The notes under the pieces are model-generated. The model was not told the DNA's origin. It did not search any database and saw only the letters and a list, made by a program, of their open reading frames with translations. Of a DNA stretch of 64,000 nucleotides, positions 36,001-44,379 are shown in pieces. The translations under genes were made by a program, and so were the position numbers. The stretch comes from Phoronis australis (taxonomy: Eukaryota; Phoronida; Phoronidae), in NCBI GenBank assembly GCA_002633005.1, contig NMRA01000133.1:746799-810798 (forward strand), given 5' to 3'. Positions within the stretch are counted from its first letter, which is position 1. Every line of letters starts with the position of its first letter.

Positions 36001-38723
36001 AAAATTTCTGTATTGTGTGGCTAGAGATGCACTGTGTGCTCAATTTCTTATACTTAAGTTCCCAATTTGAACTCTGATCTCATTGTAGGTCTTCCCTCGA
36101 TAATTAATTTAAGTGTTGCGTCATGTTACTGAGCTTCTCTCAACATCTACTACATGAGGTTGAAATTTTACTTTGTTTGTCGTGTGCTTTACAGCAGTGT
36201 TAGTACAGCACGGAATGATAATTGAACCTTCCTCTGCAGGGATGAGGCCAAAGGACCCGAGACTATGGAGTATGACCCCATCTCGGACGATGAACTGGAT
36301 GAGTTATTGGATGATTCAAACTCAGTTGATCAGCCAGTCAAAAGCAAGTCTGTTGACGCTCTCGATATAGATTGGGCCAGTCTAATGAAACATTCTAAAC
36401 CCAAGGTTGCTGTTGAAGGATCTGCGTTGAAGAGATTCACACCAGCTAATGTGTTCTCTAGACTTGGACTGGCTTCAGAGTACGCAGGAGAGGCAGTGAT
36501 GGAGAAGATTCGCAAAGCGTGTCAGGACGAACTGGACAAAGAGGCTCAAGAGAGTAGGTTTTACGAAGGTTAATAGTTAAAGCGGCGTTCAGCCTGTTTT
36601 TTGTCGAAAACAAATTTTGATTTAGGCCAATAACTTATAAAATTGGCCTTGTTCCTTTCCCAGTTTAGAAGTGACCTCTGTGGGCCGGCAAGAACTGACA
36701 GTTTGTTATTTCTTTAGACCAGGCCCATATTTCCGGGTCGTATGACCTGAAAGTTTATGAGTCTGATCTTGAGTAACAACAAATTGTCAGTTCTCTTGGA
36801 GTCGTAAAGTCACCAATAATTTGAACGATTTGAGAACAATTTCATATTAAATAGCAAGTGGCCTAAATCTAAACTAGTTTTTTGACAGAAAGCACGCGTT
36901 TAAATGCGCTTTGAATTAACTTGAATTTCTTAAATGCAATTTTGAGATCAATTCCAGATAGGTCTGTGAATGTTGTTGAATCACCTTTTGTGTCTTGAGG
37001 TAATTTATACACGAAAGCCTTTGAATTGACTTGCATGGAATACTGCATTCATTGCTTGAACACGGCAAGGTCAATAGTTCAATCCTACTGGAACATCCTA
37101 AGTGTGGTTCAATATGCAACTCAACGCTTTGTAAATTGGGGATCACTTACTGGGTTTCCCTAATGATTATGTTTGCATTAGTCGTAATGAACCTGAACCT
37201 GGTGTTCAAGATGATGAAGATTATGTCACAGCAACAGTGAAGTGAAATAGGCTTTATATTAAAGTTTACATTAAAGTTGCTACAAATCGACTTTCCGTCA
37301 AAAAAGATAAGTTTTGCTACTGCAATAGATAATATAATTGGAGGCAGTCTGATACACGTTCTACCAGATGTGCACAGGCCGTGCATGCATGTGGGCCCAT
37401 TGCAGTGGTCACATGGAACCATTTTTATGCTTTATTAATATATGGTTAAAAACGAGCCGAGGAGCTAGAAACCAGATTCAAGGGTTTAGCAGTGTGACTC
37501 AGTGGGACTTGAACCCACGACCTTGAGTAAAGAAAGCGGGCACCTATCACACTAGGCCACACTGCCTCCTCTTTTGCTAGTACAAACCCGTAGTTATGAA
37601 ATTGCCCCCATTAAGTGATTTTCAGACAGTTCATTTTATTGACACAATGTGTGCTTTTAAGTGCTTTAATGTTGATTTCTAAGAGTTTCTAAGTAGTAGT
37701 TAAATTGGATGCATCCCACAGCATGAGTGTATAGTGTATCATTCAACTGATTTGTAATGTTCTCGTGAACGAAGTCACCATTTATTGCATTAATTCTGTG
37801 CCGTTTGTTATGAAGGTGGAACTGCGGCCAGAACGTTCAAGTTCGAAAGTGATATTGCTGGTTTCCACGTAAATATTGTGGAATCGCGCAAGGCTCGTGA
37901 ATCACTGGTGACCAGCGTTGGCGAATTCCGGCGTGCTTTGTGTGCAAGGCGTGATCTGCGAATACGACGCACACTGTGTAAGCTAGATAAGGTAGGCAGG
38001 AAATGCGTCATGCATTGTAACTCTCACCTGATATATCTATCACAAGATTTATTTTACATCTGCATTCAAGTTCGTGAAATTCATGTCAATCTGGAGAGCG
38101 ATTTGATTTACAGTATAACTAGCACAAGTCGGGTACAACTGGACCGAAAATTTCTTCAGAGTTTGGCCAAGTCCGACCTACATGAGAACACAAGTTCATT
38201 AACTAGAGTGGCTGTACCACAAAACTTTTTCAGGGTTTGGGGAAAATACGATTTACGCATGTCGAACTTATGTGACATTTACTTTAGTTCAAACATGGCT
38301 TAAGACAGCTCCAAGGCAGAAAATAGCCTCATCCAATTCTGTTTAAATTGGTAAAGCCATGTTTTTACATTTTTTAGGCCTACATTTTGCTATAACAGCT
38401 CAAAGTGTTGCCATGTATTTACAATGACCAGTGAGCAGTACAGCAACAAATGTGACAAATTGACTTTCGTTCAGTTTTATTCAAAACTTTAGCGAAACAA
38501 AACTCCATCATATCGCTTGTTAAGCTAAGAAACATTACTTTATTTTGAGGGAACTGAAGATGATAGCATTTCTTCTAACTGCTTCACACTTTCTCTATTT
38601 CAGAGTGTAGATCAGGCACTATTGTACCCAAGTCCTGTCTATGACCGTGACCTTCACAATCTCAGTATTCAACTGTTCCGCTCTGGACAACCGTCTTCAT
38701 CCTCAACTGTGGAAACTGCATAG
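12074..38723 (+). CDS. ZC3H13: ZC3H13 orthologue, m6A writer complex subunit (21 coding exons)
   Basis: Exons: 12074-12184, 14426-14526, 15797-15878, 16220-16325, 17921-18033, 18432-18523, 18903-18983, 19593-20675, 23759-23889, 27542-27607, 27909-27941, 29134-29251, 30001-30246 (or 30252), 30475-30937, 31893-32007, 32674-32766, 33840-33934, 35667-35722, 36240-36553, 37816-37991, 38604-38723. All join in frame, giving 1264 codons (human is longer, about 1,560-1,670). The start MSKSRRRVTVE plus KPSVFERLG matches the human N-terminus. One CCCH finger, a coiled coil, RS/RD/RGG-rich stretches, FSDWSDED and the C-terminal YDPISDDELDELL domain follow in the family's order. ZC3H13 (fly Flacc/Xio) binds WTAP, VIRMA, HAKAI and RBM15 and helps keep the m6A methyltransferase machinery nuclear. 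Exon 1 begins behind a 5' UTR acceptor. Intron 7 starts with GC. The exon-13 donor is ambiguous by 6 nt. Confidence 0.92.
12155..12424 (+). repeat. 54-bp tandem repeat, five copies, spanning the end of ZC3H13 coding exon 1 and its splice donor
   Basis: Copies start at 12155, 12209, 12263, 12317 and 12371, each beginning GGTACAGG or GGTACGGG and containing TATGAG|GTAGAT. The first copy supplies the last codons of exon 1 (GTGGLSRTYE) and the donor at 12185. The period is 18 codons, so it keeps frame. Using the second donor (12239) would add VDLSLLCI plus a second GTGGLSRTYE. Later donors lie behind a TGA in the tail of copy 2. Copies 2, 4 and 5 share a GGTACGGG variant and copies 1 and 3 share GGTACAGG, suggesting block-wise expansion. 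Confidence 0.9.
13480..13560 (+). repeat. Solo end of the GTCGAG-type TIR element
   Basis: The phrase CCAGGTCGCAAACGCGACCT followed by GTAGCTCATTATGTCGAG closely matches the right end of the element at 25569-27213. The terminal CCCTG is mutated to AGCTG. It is a fragment in intron 1 of ZC3H13 with no coding content. Confidence 0.6.
13853..14348. mobile_element. Non-autonomous DNA transposon with CAGGGCTTGGAAT ends
   Basis: The 13-bp termini CAGGGCTTGGAAT and ATTCCAAGCCCTG are perfect inverted repeats. They are flanked by the direct repeat ATGTTG (13847-13852 and 14349-14354). Inside are several palindromic TTCCGCGGAA-like motifs and a T-run near 14226. CAGGG-type ends recall hAT elements, although hAT duplications are normally 8 bp and only 6 bp match here. 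It sits in ZC3H13 intron 1, about 80 bp before the CCCH exon, and carries no transposase. Confidence 0.75.
14426..14526 (+). CDS. ZC3H13: ZC3H13 exon 2: CCCH zinc finger
   Basis: This exon encodes SDKCRNWLKYGTCTYGSNC and RYSHGDD, i.e. C-x8-C-x5-C-x3-H spacing, the single CCCH finger of ZC3H13. The human protein has CRNWLKTGNCLYGNTCRFVH in the same place. CCCH fingers bind RNA or protein. Acceptor TTTTTGTAG, donor GG|GTATAG, phase 0 in and phase 2 out. Confidence 0.93.
15920..16090 (-). repeat. Headless copy of the tRNA-derived SINE family
   Basis: The stretch GGAACCATTTTTATGCTTTA and the following ~40 bp match the body of the SINE-like unit at 37340-37570. A GGTACACGTTGTACC-type motif precedes it in both. 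The tRNA-like head seen in the other copy is absent. It lies in ZC3H13 intron 3. Confidence 0.55.
16339..17117 (+). repeat. Intronic minisatellite of ~42-47 bp units with CRE-like palindromes
   Basis: About 17 degenerate units of the form ACCAATCCGTGACATCACAT plus GAAACCAAGACTGTTGTATT fill most of ZC3H13 intron 4. Five units contain the perfect palindrome TGACGTCA (starting 16356, 16587, 16634, 16771, 16998), the consensus CRE bound by CREB/ATF factors. Most others have TGACATCA or TGACTTCA. Whether these sites are bound is unknown. Confidence 0.9.
17921..18033 (+). CDS. ZC3H13: ZC3H13 exon 5: acidic coiled coil
   Basis: It encodes ELDFDEELLREKKRLEQELS followed by QLAEEESRMKHTKQ. This aligns with the human segment YDYVHELSLEMKRQKIQREL, a helix rich in Glu/Lys/Leu heptads. 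It is one of the conserved islands between disordered regions and supports the orthology call. A tandem-repeat intron lies immediately upstream. Confidence 0.88.
18984..18985 (+). other. ZC3H13: GC splice donor of ZC3H13 intron 7
   Basis: The exon 7 end reads AAAAG|GCAAGT. No GT nearby keeps the frame, while AG|GCAAGT is the standard form of a GC-AG intron. Joining to TTTTCAG at 19592 gives KKRAPSPEDS in frame. Confidence 0.75.
19593..20675 (+). CDS. ZC3H13: ZC3H13 exon 8: large serine/arginine-rich exon
   Basis: This 1083-nt exon begins RAPSPEDSDS and a long serine run (AGC/AGT codons). It continues through lysine-rich and RSxSP-, SPEYKR-, RDYRTRS-type repeats to DLPPHGR. The composition (Arg, Ser, Pro, Asp, Tyr) is that of an intrinsically disordered RS-like domain of nuclear RNA-processing proteins, matching the low-complexity middle of human ZC3H13. 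A longer open frame extends upstream to 19531, but the acceptor at 19592 and phase matching define the true exon edge. Confidence 0.9.
20886..23650 (+). repeat. Two sense-oriented copies of the hairpin-ended CCTAGTGG repeat family
   Basis: This fills almost all of ZC3H13 intron 8. A 5' hairpin (TGCGCCCACA...TATGTGGGTGCA) appears at about 22183 and in decayed form at 20891, so two copies sit head-to-tail. Inside are many repeats of the phrases GTGCCCCCTAGTGGCAATTT, ATTTTCATAAAATTTGG, CCGTTTTCGGATGGATT and ATCTCCTAAACC. The right end is GCATTTCAATGCTCCGCCTT then GCTCTTGTT. No convincing coding frame. A GCTCACCATGG-centred foreign insert interrupts it at about 22320-22600. Confidence 0.8.
23977..25185. 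mobile_element. DNA transposon with TGGGGCCC ends in ZC3H13 intron 9
   Basis: The left end TGGGGCCCATTCCAAG...AACTGACTTA and the right end TAAGTCAGTTAGCTTGGAGC then GGGCCCCA are inverted copies, about 30 bp with a few mismatches. GGGGCCC-type ends occur in Harbinger/ISL2EU-like elements, but the superfamily is my guess. No transposase is visible. The centre holds the large inverted repeat at 24501-24927. Confidence 0.6.
24501..24927. repeat. Large near-perfect inverted repeat built of ~20-bp GGACTCA/ACACG units
   Basis: The left arm (24501-24685) and the right arm (24722-24927) are reverse complements over almost their whole length, with a 36-nt loop. The right arm carries one extra ~20-bp unit (RC GGCACGGACGCATGAACACG). 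Each arm is a row of degenerate ACACG...GGACTCA repeats. In the ZC3H13 pre-mRNA this would fold into a hairpin of roughly 190 bp. Confidence 0.9.
25569..27213. mobile_element. TIR element with CAGGGCTCGAC ends, interrupted by an assembly gap
   Basis: The ends CAGGGCTCGAC and GTCGAGCCCTG are perfect 11-bp inverted repeats, flanked by TAACT on both sides. Subterminal sequence on each side repeats CCAGGTCGCATTTTGCGACC and AGCTCGCATT motifs in both orientations. A 68-codon open frame at 25930-26136 has no known domain, and any transposase could be hidden in the gap. A solo right end lies at 13480-13560. Ends are loosely similar to the CAGGGCTTGG element at 13853. Confidence 0.7.
26579..26889. other. 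Assembly gap (N run)
   Basis: 311 undetermined bases. The gap lies inside the CAGGGCTCGAC element in ZC3H13 intron 9, so no exon is likely to be missing, given that exons 9 and 10 join in phase. Confidence 0.95.
27542..27941 (+). CDS. ZC3H13: ZC3H13 exons 10-11: RGG-like segment
   Basis: Two small exons (27542-27607 and 27909-27941), both phase 1 in and out, encode SPGRGRSRGGRGYRGRG and GYDNRFRGERG. Arg-Gly-Gly repeats are common RNA-binding and methylation targets. As symmetrical phase-1 exons, either can be skipped without a frame change, so they are natural alternative exons. Confidence 0.85.
27791..27856 (+). repeat. Short tandem repeat in ZC3H13 intron 10
   Basis: About four degenerate 17-18 bp units of the type GCATATACTGAGAATTT lie just before the tiny RGG exon 11. 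They are too short to suggest a function. Confidence 0.7.
27942..29133. other. ZC3H13 intron 11
   Basis: Unique AT-rich intron sequence ending TTTACTTTCAG. I see no repeat family member or hidden exon in it; open frames at 28138-28550 overlap on both strands and look random. Confidence 0.5.
30475..30937 (+). CDS. ZC3H13: ZC3H13 exon 14: RD/RE-rich low-complexity exon
   Basis: This exon encodes alternating Arg-Asp and Arg-Glu runs (YSRDRERERDRDRDEDKRKE), followed by RKDELISEFKAERQDKSSPV and PSERRDKSSSSRRSD repeats. Human ZC3H13 has an equally extreme RE/RD tract in its middle. It joins exon 13 in phase 2 at CATAG|GGATCG and ends in phase 0 at CGG|GTATGT. Confidence 0.9.
32035..32422 (+). repeat. 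Copy of the hairpin-ended CCTAGTGG family (short)
   Basis: It starts with ATGTGGGTGCATTATGCTGT and ends CAACGCTCCACGATGCTCTTG, matching the two ends of the family, with only about 390 bp between. It is an internally deleted copy in ZC3H13 intron 15, in the gene's sense direction. Confidence 0.7.
32767..33839. other. ZC3H13 intron 16
   Basis: AT-rich intron sequence between exons 16 and 17. I find no repeat family and no exon in it. Confidence 0.5.
33840..33934 (+). CDS. ZC3H13: ZC3H13 exon 17: FSDWSDED motif
   Basis: It encodes ATAEFSDWSDEDMTAEPSPV. Human ZC3H13 contains TAFSDWSDEDVPDRTE at the corresponding place before its C-terminal domain. The motif is one of the best family markers in the whole gene. 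Phase 1 in, phase 0 out. Confidence 0.92.
34085..35565 (+). repeat. Diverged copy of the hairpin-ended CCTAGTGG family
   Basis: It starts GTGCACCCACATGTATGTAT then GGGTGG and ends near CCAATGTGGGCTCTTGTTG. Inside are faint family phrases (ATCATGCAATTTG, CTCCTAGTGGAAATG, CATCTGGTGGCAG). It is older than the other copies and lies in ZC3H13 intron 17 in the sense direction. Confidence 0.6.
36240..38723 (+). CDS. ZC3H13: ZC3H13 exons 19-21: conserved C-terminal domain
   Basis: Exon 19 encodes MEYDPISDDELDELLDDS, DIDWASLMK and LKRFTPANVFSRLGLASEYA. These align with human YEPISDDELDEIL, DVDWSGLMPK and LLKFTPGAVMLRVGISKKLA. Exon 20 (37816-37991) gives FESDIAGFHVNIVESRKARE and FRRALCARRDLRIRRTL, matching human LRKEERASLLSNLGPCCKAL and CFRRDSAIRKQLV. 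Exon 21 gives LLYPSPVYDRDLHNLSIQLF before TAG, matching the human ending DNELLRLSLRLFKRK. The C-terminal region is where the family binds its writer-complex partners. The exon 19 donor is GAGA|GTAGGT, which alone preserves the frame into exon 20. Confidence 0.93.
36670..36815. repeat. MITE-like hairpin with AGAACTGACA ends in ZC3H13 intron 19
   Basis: The arms around GCAAGAACTGACAGTTTGTT (36689 on) and AACAAATTGTCAGTTCTCTT (to about 36802) are inverted copies. The pairing extends outward as GTGACCT.../...AAGTCACC. Related ends occur near 63211-63247 (GTCACTTGGAGGCTTGG, AGAACTGACAGTTAAT), with a weaker relative at about 43285-43395. Confidence 0.6.
37340..37570 (-). repeat. tRNA-derived SINE (minus strand)
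   Basis: On the minus strand the element starts with a tRNA-like head: A-box-like TGGCCTAGTGTGATAGG (37543-37559) and B-box GGTTCAAGTCC (37505-37515), inside a perfect 5-bp T stem (GTGGG/CCCAC). The acceptor side does not fold as a true tRNA, so this is not a tRNA gene. The body (AAAGCATAAAAATGGTTCC and flanks) recurs at 15920-16090. The outer GGAGGCAGT and ACTGCCTCC are inverted repeats. Confidence 0.75.
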
Positions 38724-38819
38724 GCAGTAGAAAATGCATACATTCTAGGATGAGATTCTTTGTTGCTTTAATGTCTTAGTGTTTGATAATTGACAATTGG
38801 TTGCAATAATTGGGTACTA

Positions 38820-38825
38820 AATAAA
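38820..38825 (+). terminator. ZC3H13: Polyadenylation signal of ZC3H13
   Basis: AATAAA lies about 100 bp after the stop codon, followed by GT-rich sequence (TGTTTTGTCCCC). This gives a short 3' UTR. Confidence 0.7.
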
Positions 38826-38829
38826 GAAA

Positions 38830-40814
38830 ATATTTACAATGTTTTGTCCCCTTTTAACTTGTTGAAATTGCTTCTCAAAATATGTCATTGCAACAGCAAT
38901 ATCACTGTGGTAACACAATTGTAATGATTAGACCTGTATATAAATGCATATGTTCTTATACATTATTCATATGCACATAAGGAGATTTGTTGAATGCTTT
39001 GTACTTTAAAACAATTATGTCAGTCTGCTGTCAGTAAGTATAAAGAGGCAAGGGCATCAACCCTCAAACAGATCTCATCATGAACCAAGAAGGGAAAACA
39101 TTTCTCACATTTTGGTTGAGAAATCACTGGCTTTATTGAAATTACACCTGGGTGCAAGACCAATACAACCCCAGATTTTCATGCCTTCAAAGGTTACCAA
39201 TAAAAGTTGCGTTTCATCCTGTTTAGTTGGGTCAAAACCAATGTCGAGTTGGACATGTCTCATTAAACCAGTAACCTAATAGTCTGATAGGATTATATTC
39301 TCGTTACCAACAAGAAAATATAAATCATCCGAGATTAGAAAACGCTTCTGACTGTGGGCCCACTTTAAAACTGCGAATTCGAAAATGACGCATATTACCA
39401 TTGGCTATGACTAGTCGACTCATTCGGCAATAATTTTAACTGGTGAACTGGTAATTTTTTAAACCACAAAACGCTTCCGTCAAGAAATTAAAATTGAGAA
39501 TACAAAGGGGGCAAAATGCAGCTTTTAAGTTCCTGTAACCCCAGTAGAGTTCAGTAACGCTAGGGCCTCGCTAAAAAGCACGACTTCGCGAGATTACCTG
39601 AGATATTGCTGTATATTTTGAATGAGAACAAGTGATTTTGGTCCAAGCTTTACTGAACTCTACCCCGCCTTCCCTCGTAGAAACTGACACTTCGGTCAAA
39701 ACCCATCGCCCTAGAAATCTCGACTTTTTGATCCCTTAATTATGGGGTTGAAATGTCTGATAGGAACGTGTTGCCGCGGAAAGTGGCCATGTACCCGCTG
39801 CAAAAGCCAGAACTTCGGTAAGTGGCTGTAGAATTCGGTGAGTTCCAAATTCAGTAAGTGCGTCGTAGTCGGTAACTACGGCGCTGCTGGTACAGACACT
39901 GGGTGAATGAACTGTGTAGTGGAAAGTTGAGCGTCCGCGCTGTATGATTTACGGCCATGAACTTTTTGTGGGGCACCTTTGGTGTCTGGGATCTGATCGT
40001 GGATCATACTATTGGCGGTGATGACGGCCTCCCCAATTTTACTGCACACTTGCGATGAAGTAATTGGATTACTCGGAACGGTGGTATACAGCTTCTTGGC
40101 CCAGTGTCTAATCTCTGCACTCTAAACCCGGGTCCAAAATTATCCAACTACATGGAAAGCTTGGAATAAAATTTCCCAAATTTGTAGACCTACTCTAACC
40201 ACGCGGCGATTCTGAGAGCAGAGACTAGATAGTAAGACCGAAGAATACTCGTAACTTTCCACTTCTATGCGGATCGCCAGACTGATACGTTTCAGGTGTT
40301 CCACACTCCTACACGACACCAAAATTTGTTGAGAAAATAGCGAGGATCTTATATCAAAGTAGTTCGTGGGAAAAGACGAAAACAACGAAAATGCTTAGTC
40401 TAACTCATTAATTTCACTTCAAATGTTACGTGCTACAAATAGACCTGCGTGAGCGAAAACCGAGAACCGAAACCCGACATATTGAACACACATAGCACAA
40501 CCAATAAGCAATCCATTTAAAGCGAGGAAACTCGAAAAGGTAACCCGTTTGTAGTGTTTTGTTCAGCACCTGTTTGCAGGGGGGTTATTTCATACACCTA
40601 ACCCTTTCGTATACACTCTTGCTCAGACGCCTTTTCAGCTAGCTAGTCCTGAAATAGTTCAAGAAGAAACTTATGGCGTGCATCAAAATGAGTACATTTT
40701 TGCAACGAAAGTTTTAAACGTAAATGTTAAAAACGGATAATCGAACTGCCAAAGTTTTAAAGGGTAACAAATCGGAAAATGCACGCTTTCTTAGGGAAAT
40801 TCATTCACCCATCA
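38830..40814. other. Intergenic spacer after ZC3H13
   Basis: No exon, RNA gene or repeat of the families above was found. The minus-strand frame at 40140-40385 has no domain and no splice context. Confidence 0.45.
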
Positions 40815-41730
40815 CAGTGGCGGATCTAGGATATCACAAGGGGGGGGGCCCAACTTTTTGTCCGGCTGTAAACATTTGCGCAAACTGAACCACGATTGTA
40901 GATGCGCATAGCACNNNNNNNNNNNNNNNNNNNNNNNNNNNNNNNNNNNNNNNNNNNNNNNNNNNNNNNNNNNNNNNNNNNNNNNNNNNNNNNNNNNNNN
41001 NNNNNNNNNNNNNNNNNNNNNNNNNNNNNNNNNNNNNNNNNNNNNNNNNNNNNNNNNNNNNNNNNNNNNNNNNNNNNNNNNNNNNNNNNNNNNNNNNNNN
41101 NNNNNNNNNNNNNNNNNNNNNNNNNNNNNNNNNNNNNNNNNNNNNNNNNNNNNNNNNNNNNNNNNNNNNNNNNNNNNNNNNNNNNNNNNNNNNNNNNNNN
41201 NNNNNNNNNNNNNNNNNNNNNNNNNNNNNNNNNNNNNNNNNNNNNNNNNNNNNNNNNNNNNNNNNNNNNNNNNNNNNNNNNNNNNNNNNNNNNNNNNNNN
41301 NNNNNNNNNNNNNNNNNNNNNNNNNNNNNNNNNNNNNNNNNNNNNNNNNNNNNNNNNNNNNNNNNNNNNNNNNNNNNNNNNNNNNNNNNNNNNNNNNNNN
41401 NNNNNNNNNNNNNNNNNNNNNNNNNNNNNNNNNNNNNNNNNNNNNNNNNNNNNNNNNNNNNNNNNNNNNNNNNNNNNNNNNNNNNNNNNNNNNNNNNNNN
41501 NNNNNNNNNNNNNNNNNNNNNNNNNNNNNNNNNNNNNNNNNNNNNNNNNNNNNNNNNNNNNNNNNNNNNNNNNNNNNNNNNNNNNNNNNNNNNNNNNNNN
41601 NNNNNNNNNNNNNNNNNNNNNNNNNNNNNNNNNNNNNNNNNNNNNNNNNNNNNNNNNNNNNNNNNNNNNNNNNNNNNNNNNNGGGGGGGGGGCCCGGGCC
41701 CCCTGGGCCCCCCCCCTAAATCCGCCTATG
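40815..41730. mobile_element. TIR element with CAGTGGCGGATCTAGG ends around an assembly gap
   Basis: The left end CAGTGGCGGATCTAGG (40815 on) and the right end CCTAAATCCGCCTATG (to 41730) are imperfect inverted repeats, each followed inward by a G/C run (GGGGGGGGGCCC). CATCA flanks both sides as a candidate target duplication. A single related end (GCATAGGCGGATCCAGGGG) occurs at about 50097. Nearly all of the interior is missing, so its coding content cannot be judged. Confidence 0.6.
40915..41682. other. Assembly gap (N run)
   Basis: 768 undetermined bases inside the CAGTGGCGGAT element. The flanking homopolymer G/C runs are a likely reason that assembly broke here. Confidence 0.95.
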
Positions 41731-44379
41731 CATCAAAGCGTGTCCTGTATATCGCTTACATGACAGGACAATTGTCACTAGGGTTTGTTCAGTTCCCAAT
41801 CATGCCACGTTCTTGAGAACGTAGTTAGAACTACCATTAGCACATACTCGACTACCTCGCTTTTCGCGGGACTTTTTCAATTTTTGAACCGCCTACCGAC
41901 ACCATAGAAATGTCACATTTTTTGACACACGGGAAAATTGACTCCGGTAATATTACATTGTTAACACGTATATGATTTACTACGAGATTCACCCCTTTTT
42001 TCCGCTCGATTAAAACAAAAGATCGGTACGCTGTAAGTGCGCTTTTGGATGTCGCGACACCCGTATTGTTCGTCTATAAAGTACAAACAAAACAAAAAAC
42101 GCTGTTGTTGCGTTTTCTGTTTTTTGGGGGGGAACATTTTACCGTATCGTTTTGGCATAGACCCAGGTTCCCACCCTTATTTCCAGATGTACCGGTTTTT
42201 CAACCCACGTGTCCTGTTTTTCAACCAAGGTGTCCCGGTAACGCTGGCTTCTATGCTGCTGGTGTGACAGGAACCTAAGAACTTGGCCCAAAACAACACG
42301 GATTGCTGATAGGATTTATAGCGTTTGAAGACTTAAGAGCGAAAAATACGGCCACACTCCATGGAGCCTGCAATTTTTGAAAGCTGTGATTTTTTTGCCC
42401 AAGACAAAAGGGACCTGGGGCTATATTCAGCGTGGCAGCTGTAACATGCCGGAGGAAACGTGGAGGTGAGAAACTAATCATAAACTCGAAAATTTCAATA
42501 AGATATAAGAATGATACTTTTTAATGAGAACACTACTTGTGGGTTGCTGGAGTAGCAATACATTCTTAAGCCCGTAAAATGACCCTGGAACTCTTTACTA
42601 AACGCCAAGGAATGTATCCCGGGTCGTTTACACCGATGCTAGGGGTCTACATTAATGCCACAATTTCAAACTGGTGAAAAAAATCCGTCGTCGTAGAAAA
42701 CATTTCCTTGCACAAAAATAATTAGGGGGAGCTCTCTGTGTTTTACTTCGTGTAATTATTTCCAACAGAGCCCACTTAAAAATCTGTGTATACACTCAAG
42801 TGGTCACCCAGTATTTTAAAGACTGAAGTTTAAATAAATAAATTCAGCAAAACTGACACTATACTTTAAACCCGCTGGGCTGTCTACGACTTTGATTTTT
42901 CACCCCAAAGACGGCGACTTGGAAAGTTGACAAATGCTCTCCTGGTCGTCTCGCATTTGTCTAGTAAATCATCTGACTTGCAGCACAACGCCGCTTCCTC
43001 GGTACTGTCTTTGCCCCTGCCAAATGAGTCTCCTTATCGAGCCTACTTCTCTTAGCATGTAATAAAATAGATCACCTTTCACGGGTAGAGTGTCATCTTA
43101 TTTCACTCACTGCCTGTGACATGTTTAACTTGTCGCGTATCTGTTGCAAAACGTAAGCCCCAAGGGGATTTCACAATGTTCACATAAAGTGAGATCAGGA
43201 AGGCAGTATTGAACCTGTGCTGTCTGTCAAAAAGCCAACTATTGCCTATGACACTTACCTTTTGAAAAATGTTGATGTTTATTTAGTTTAGAAGTGATTT
43301 CTGAGCTTGAGAAGACCTGTCACTTCGCCATTTCAATTCTTCAGATCAGACTCGTAAATTTTCAGGTCACGTCGTGACCTCACTTCGTCTGAATCGATCA
43401 CCTTGATCTCGAATGGAGTGTCTGTTCTTCCTGAACCCTGAAATCCCTTCTCATCATCAGTACGCCAATTCGTCACTACTGGCTGCTTTAAAGTTGGACT
43501 TATTCCGTGAAAAACGACCGGGTCTTTCTCAGCGGGCGGACTCTTATAGGGCCATTTTCACGGGGTCACGGAGGAAGCCACCATGCAATGCATTGCTTAT
43601 GTTAGCGGATTTATATCAACCTCAGCACTATTTAATGTAGCTAACTAACTAGGAATTATTTGGTGTCTTTAAGTACAAGTTTTCCCGGACTTGGTGATTA
43701 GTTGTGGACTCGGAACTGGCCATATAGGAACGTTTAGGACAACGCAAGGGCTGCTCGATGATCAGTGCAGTCTTTAGAGTTTGGTAGTTAGTCAGTTGCA
43801 CCAATTCAAACGTTACTAGGGACCATGAATTTCCCTGGGAACTCGCTAGGTTATCACACCAGTTTACCGGAATGTAGGGGGCAGTTAAGATTTAGCTCTA
43901 TAACTACAAGAACCCCGTGACTGAGTTCGGTTTGTCAAGCCAACTGAAACTGAGAGTCATCCGCCCGGAATTCTTGATAGTCAGTTTCCAGCATTCTGAC
44001 ACATAATAAACGCACAGGTCTTGATTTTAGTTGTCCAGAGCCAACAGGATGAAAGTTGAAATGTGTCGCTCAATTATAAGCCTGGAACTGTTGTAAGTAG
44101 GGGACGATAACTCCATACATACCCAGTAACCCCGCACTGCCCAGTGACTCAAATTCTCAAATATTTTCATCGCCGCTGTTCTTGTTTACGCACCCTAGTG
44201 TCGAACAATTGAACTATTGAGCTTACAAAACAACTTTTCCGTAAGGAAAATAGACGATATTATATTGACCTTAAATTGAACTCCCACTACATGTTTCATT
44301 ACACCGAGGCCATCAAGTTAGTCTAAATAATTTGTTTAAAACCTGAGACCCAAAACCTGGAGCCCTTTGGAGGACTAAT
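41731..44379. other. Intergenic spacer
   Basis: Apart from a diverged relative of the AGAACTGACA MITE at about 43285-43395 (AGAAGTGATTTCTGAGC, AGGTCACGTCGTGACCT), I see nothing. Open frames at 42037-42278 overlap each other in three frames and are not gene-like. Confidence 0.45.

Noticed and set aside
37485-37570. Possible tRNA gene on the minus strand
   Set aside because: A- and B-boxes and the T stem are present, but the acceptor stem does not pair next to the T arm, and the body continues as a repeat shared with 15.9 kb. It is a SINE head.
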